Of a DNA stretch of 36,161 nt, positions 34,278 through 36,161 are shown piece by piece. Source of the stretch: Candidatus Sumerlaeia bacterium (GTDB lineage: Bacteria > Sumerlaeota > Sumerlaeia > JABWBI01). The stretch is taken from contig JABWBI010000008.1 of the NCBI GenBank assembly GCA_013360565.1, forward strand, positions 1 through 36,161. Reading direction: 5' to 3'. A model generated the notes under the pieces. The model worked only from the letters and a program-made list of their open reading frames with translations. It was not told where the DNA came from and searched no databases. Position 1 is the stretch's first letter, and every line of letters begins with the position of its first letter. The translations under genes and the position numbers were made by a program.

Positions 34278-34870
34278 GACGCTCCGCCCTCCTCTCGGCT
34301 GTGATGCTCGCTGCGGGCGGATGCTCGCGCGCTCCGGTCAACTTCTATCCCTCGCAGTGGTACGAGTGGGAGTCGGCGCGCACTTCGCCTCATCTGTTTG
34401 CGCGCGTGACACGGGCCGATCAGGTGGAGGCCAATCGCGAGTGCTGGACGGGCCTCGCCGATCTGTCTGCGGAGGCGCTGATGGTCGCCGACCGCGGCCA
34501 TCTGTCGCTGCTGTGCCAGATCACGGACGATGTCCCGCTTCACCAGCCGCGGCCGGCGCGGACCTATCCCCGCTGGTGGCTGCGGCGGACCGCGGGTGAT
34601 GCGGTTGACCTCGTGCTCCATCCGCGGCGCGGCGAGCCGCTCCGCGTCTCGACAGGCCTGGGAAGCGCCGGAGTGGCGCCCCAGATCGTCGATTCCCAGG
34701 GGCGAGACTCGGCCGATGTTCTGCCCATGCCCTCGGGGGCGCGGCTGCATCTGCGGCTCGATCTGGGAGCGCGGGGTCTGAGCGCTGCCCAGATCGCCAG
34801 TGCGGAGGTCATCATCCACGACGTGGACGGTCCGGCCGACTGGTCTGTTCACCGGACAAGGCTGCGCTGA
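34274..34870 (+). CDS. Lipoprotein with CBM9/DOMON-like carbohydrate-binding domain
   Basis: This 198-residue protein begins with a lipoprotein-type signal (MRRSALLSAVMLAAGGC, lipobox AAGGC), giving Cys17 as the lipidated residue. The rest resembles the CBM9 beta-sandwich: WTGLADLSAEALMVADRGHLSLLCQITDD followed by DAVDLVLHP and, near the end, VIIHDVDG. The DLSA...W/ADxxxLxLxxxxxDD and DxVxLxxxP phrases are the usual family pattern. Such modules bind terminal sugars. The start GTG 34274 overlaps the stop of the upstream gene as GTGA, so translation is coupled, which supports a shared role. It would sit in the inner or outer membrane facing the periplasm or cell surface. Confidence 0.65.
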   Translation: MRRSALLSAVMLAAGGCSRAPVNFYPSQWYEWESARTSPHLFARVTRADQVEANRECWTGLADLSAEALMVADRGHLSLLCQITDDVPLHQPRPARTYPRWWLRRTAGDAVDLVLHPRRGEPLRVSTGLGSAGVAPQIVDSQGRDSADVLPMPSGARLHLRLDLGARGLSAAQIASAEVIIHDVDGPADWSVHRTRLR

Positions 34871-34879
34871 GGCTGAGCG

Positions 34880-35512
34880 ATGAACCTGCCCAATCGTCTC
34901 ACGCTGAGCCGGGTGCTGATGATCCCAGTGTTCGTCGCGCTGCTGGAGACAGCGTATATCCGGACGATGCCACAGGGGGCGCGGACGATCCTGTGCGCGG
35001 CGGCGACGCTCGTGTTCGTGGCGGCCGCGATCACGGACATCATCGACGGCAAGCTCGCCCGGCGCTGGGGCATGATCACCGACTTCGGCAAGCTGTTCGA
35101 TCCGCTGGCTGACAAGTTGCTGGTGACAGCGGCGCTGATCATCTTCGTCTACCACGGGTTCTTCCACGGGTGGGTCGTTGTCGTCATTCTCAGCCGGGAA
35201 TTCATCGTCACGGGGCTGCGGAGCCTCGGCGAGCGGCACCAGCGGACCATCGCGGCGGACAACTGGGGGAAGTGGAAGACGATCTCTCAGACGGTCGCGA
35301 TCATCTACGGTCTCGTCCACATCACGGTGCTGAACGCTGCGCAGCTCGCCGGTCCGCTTCAGTCGATCTGGATCGGGCCGCCGCATCTGGAGTACTGGTC
35401 GGGGTGGATGCTCGACGCGCTGATCACCGTCGCGCTGCTGACCACGGTGGCATCGGGTGTGACCTATCTCGTGCGCAACTGGGACCTTGTCGATCAGCGC
35501 GCGCGAGACTGA
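34880..35512 (+). CDS. pgsA: CDP-diacylglycerol--glycerol-3-phosphate 3-phosphatidyltransferase
   Basis: This 210-residue membrane enzyme makes phosphatidylglycerophosphate from CDP-diacylglycerol and glycerol-3-phosphate, the committed step to phosphatidylglycerol and cardiolipin. The CDP-alcohol phosphatidyltransferase motif is complete: Asp53, Asp56-Gly57, Ala60-Arg61, Gly70, Asp74 and Asp78, on a conserved stretch with correct spacing. MNLPNRLTLSRVLMIPVF is the family N-terminus. About six transmembrane helices are visible. It starts 9 nt after the lipoprotein stop and probably shares the gyrase-operon promoter. The related Cls or Pss enzymes have different N-termini, so PgsA is the best call. 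Confidence 0.92.
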   Translation: MNLPNRLTLSRVLMIPVFVALLETAYIRTMPQGARTILCAAATLVFVAAAITDIIDGKLARRWGMITDFGKLFDPLADKLLVTAALIIFVYHGFFHGWVVVVILSREFIVTGLRSLGERHQRTIAADNWGKWKTISQTVAIIYGLVHITVLNAAQLAGPLQSIWIGPPHLEYWSGWMLDALITVALLTTVASGVTYLVRNWDLVDQRARD

Positions 35513-35521
35513 CAGAGGATG

Positions 35522-35740
35522 TCAGCCGAAGGGGAACTCGCGGTGGCTTCCGCCGAGGCTGTTGCGGATGCCGCGGACGCCCTGCTTGATCTCCGTTCGG
35601 ATGCCGATCAGCTGCTTGATCAGCATGGCGCGGAAGCAGCGGTCGAAGTCCTCGCAGCCGTGACACTCCTCGCGGGTGTTGAGCCGTTCGACCCCTTCCT
35701 CGAAGAAGGCGCCGAGACCGACGCCGAAGCACTGCTTCAT
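35522..35740 (-). CDS. Small four-cysteine protein, function unknown
   Basis: This 72-residue protein is unrecognised. It has four Cys: Cys4, Cys26, Cys29 and Cys35, the last three in CHGCEDFDRC. The spacing C-x21-C-x2-C-x5-C could bind zinc or an Fe-S cluster. The N-terminal half (GAFFEEGVERLNTREE) and the C-terminal half (RAMLIKQLIGIRTEIKQG) look helical. A ribosome-binding site GGAGG lies about 9 nt before ATG 35738-35740, and a plausible promoter sits just upstream, overlapping the end of moaC. The stop lies 9 nt from the convergent pgsA stop. The intact, well-spaced start and promoter argue that it is a real gene. Confidence 0.6.
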   Translation of the reverse strand: MKQCFGVGLGAFFEEGVERLNTREECHGCEDFDRCFRAMLIKQLIGIRTEIKQGVRGIRNSLGGSHREFPFG

Positions 35741-35773
35741 GGATTCCGCCCTCCGCTGAGTGAAGTCGCGGGG

Positions 35774-35802
35774 ATAATGGCCCAGAGAGGGAGCCGAATC
35801 AA
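35774..35802 (-). promoter_or_regulatory. Sigma-70-like promoter for the 72-residue protein gene
   Basis: On the minus strand, TTGATT (35797-35802), a 17-nt spacer and CATTAT (35774-35779) lie about 34 nt before the ATG. Each box matches at least four consensus bases. The segment is AT-richer than its surroundings. Confidence 0.45.
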
Positions 35803-35806
35803 CCGC

Positions 35807-36161
<355 letters not shown>

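Overview
The window is a gene-dense, roughly two-thirds G+C stretch of bacterial chromosome with 27 protein-coding genes (two cut by the window edges, one split by an in-frame stop). I see no tRNA, rRNA, CRISPR array, insertion sequence, integrase or phage gene. No gene-free gap exceeds about 230 bases. The host looks like an uncultured Gram-negative-type bacterium from a lesser-known lineage. The hints are a GyrB with a long insert in its TOPRIM region, an MgtE with an unusual pore motif, several orphan secreted proteins (one with a dockerin-like tail), and a bacterial MtaB-type methanol methyltransferase. A PVC-like or neighbouring candidate-phylum origin is possible, but I cannot place it firmly. 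All 27 genes terminate with TGA.

Layout. 1-2705: 3' end of mtaB, interrupted by an in-frame TGA, then a family 31 glycosidase. 2809-5962 (minus strand): a B12-binding-type radical SAM protein, a PilZ protein and an exported helix-hairpin-helix protein. 6098-9307 (plus): a YjbQ-family protein, then a MoxR/magnesium-chelatase-like AAA ATPase with its VWA partner. 9312-11267 (minus): a large HtpX-like membrane protease. 11365-15225: RNase H, a methyltransferase and an exported beta-propeller-like protein. 15212-19000 (minus): TrpB2, enolase and a secreted protein with a dockerin-like C-terminus. 19117-21166: a small beta-helix protein and the Mg2+ transporter MgtE. 21274-25876 (plus): two GT-C-type membrane glycosyltransferases and a small membrane protein.

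26092-35512 (plus) looks like one operon: gyrB, gyrA, a 1036-residue exported protein with carbohydrate-enzyme-like architecture, a CBM9-like lipoprotein and pgsA, with junctions of 25 nt, 4 nt, a 4-nt GTGA overlap and 9 nt. The window closes on the minus strand with a 72-residue four-cysteine protein and the 3' end of moaC.

The most interesting items are the TGA inside an otherwise conserved mtaB, the exclusive use of TGA stops, and the coupling of DNA gyrase and phosphatidylglycerophosphate synthase genes to two probable glycan-related exported proteins of unknown role. I did not find a clearly novel defence, mobile or RNA system.
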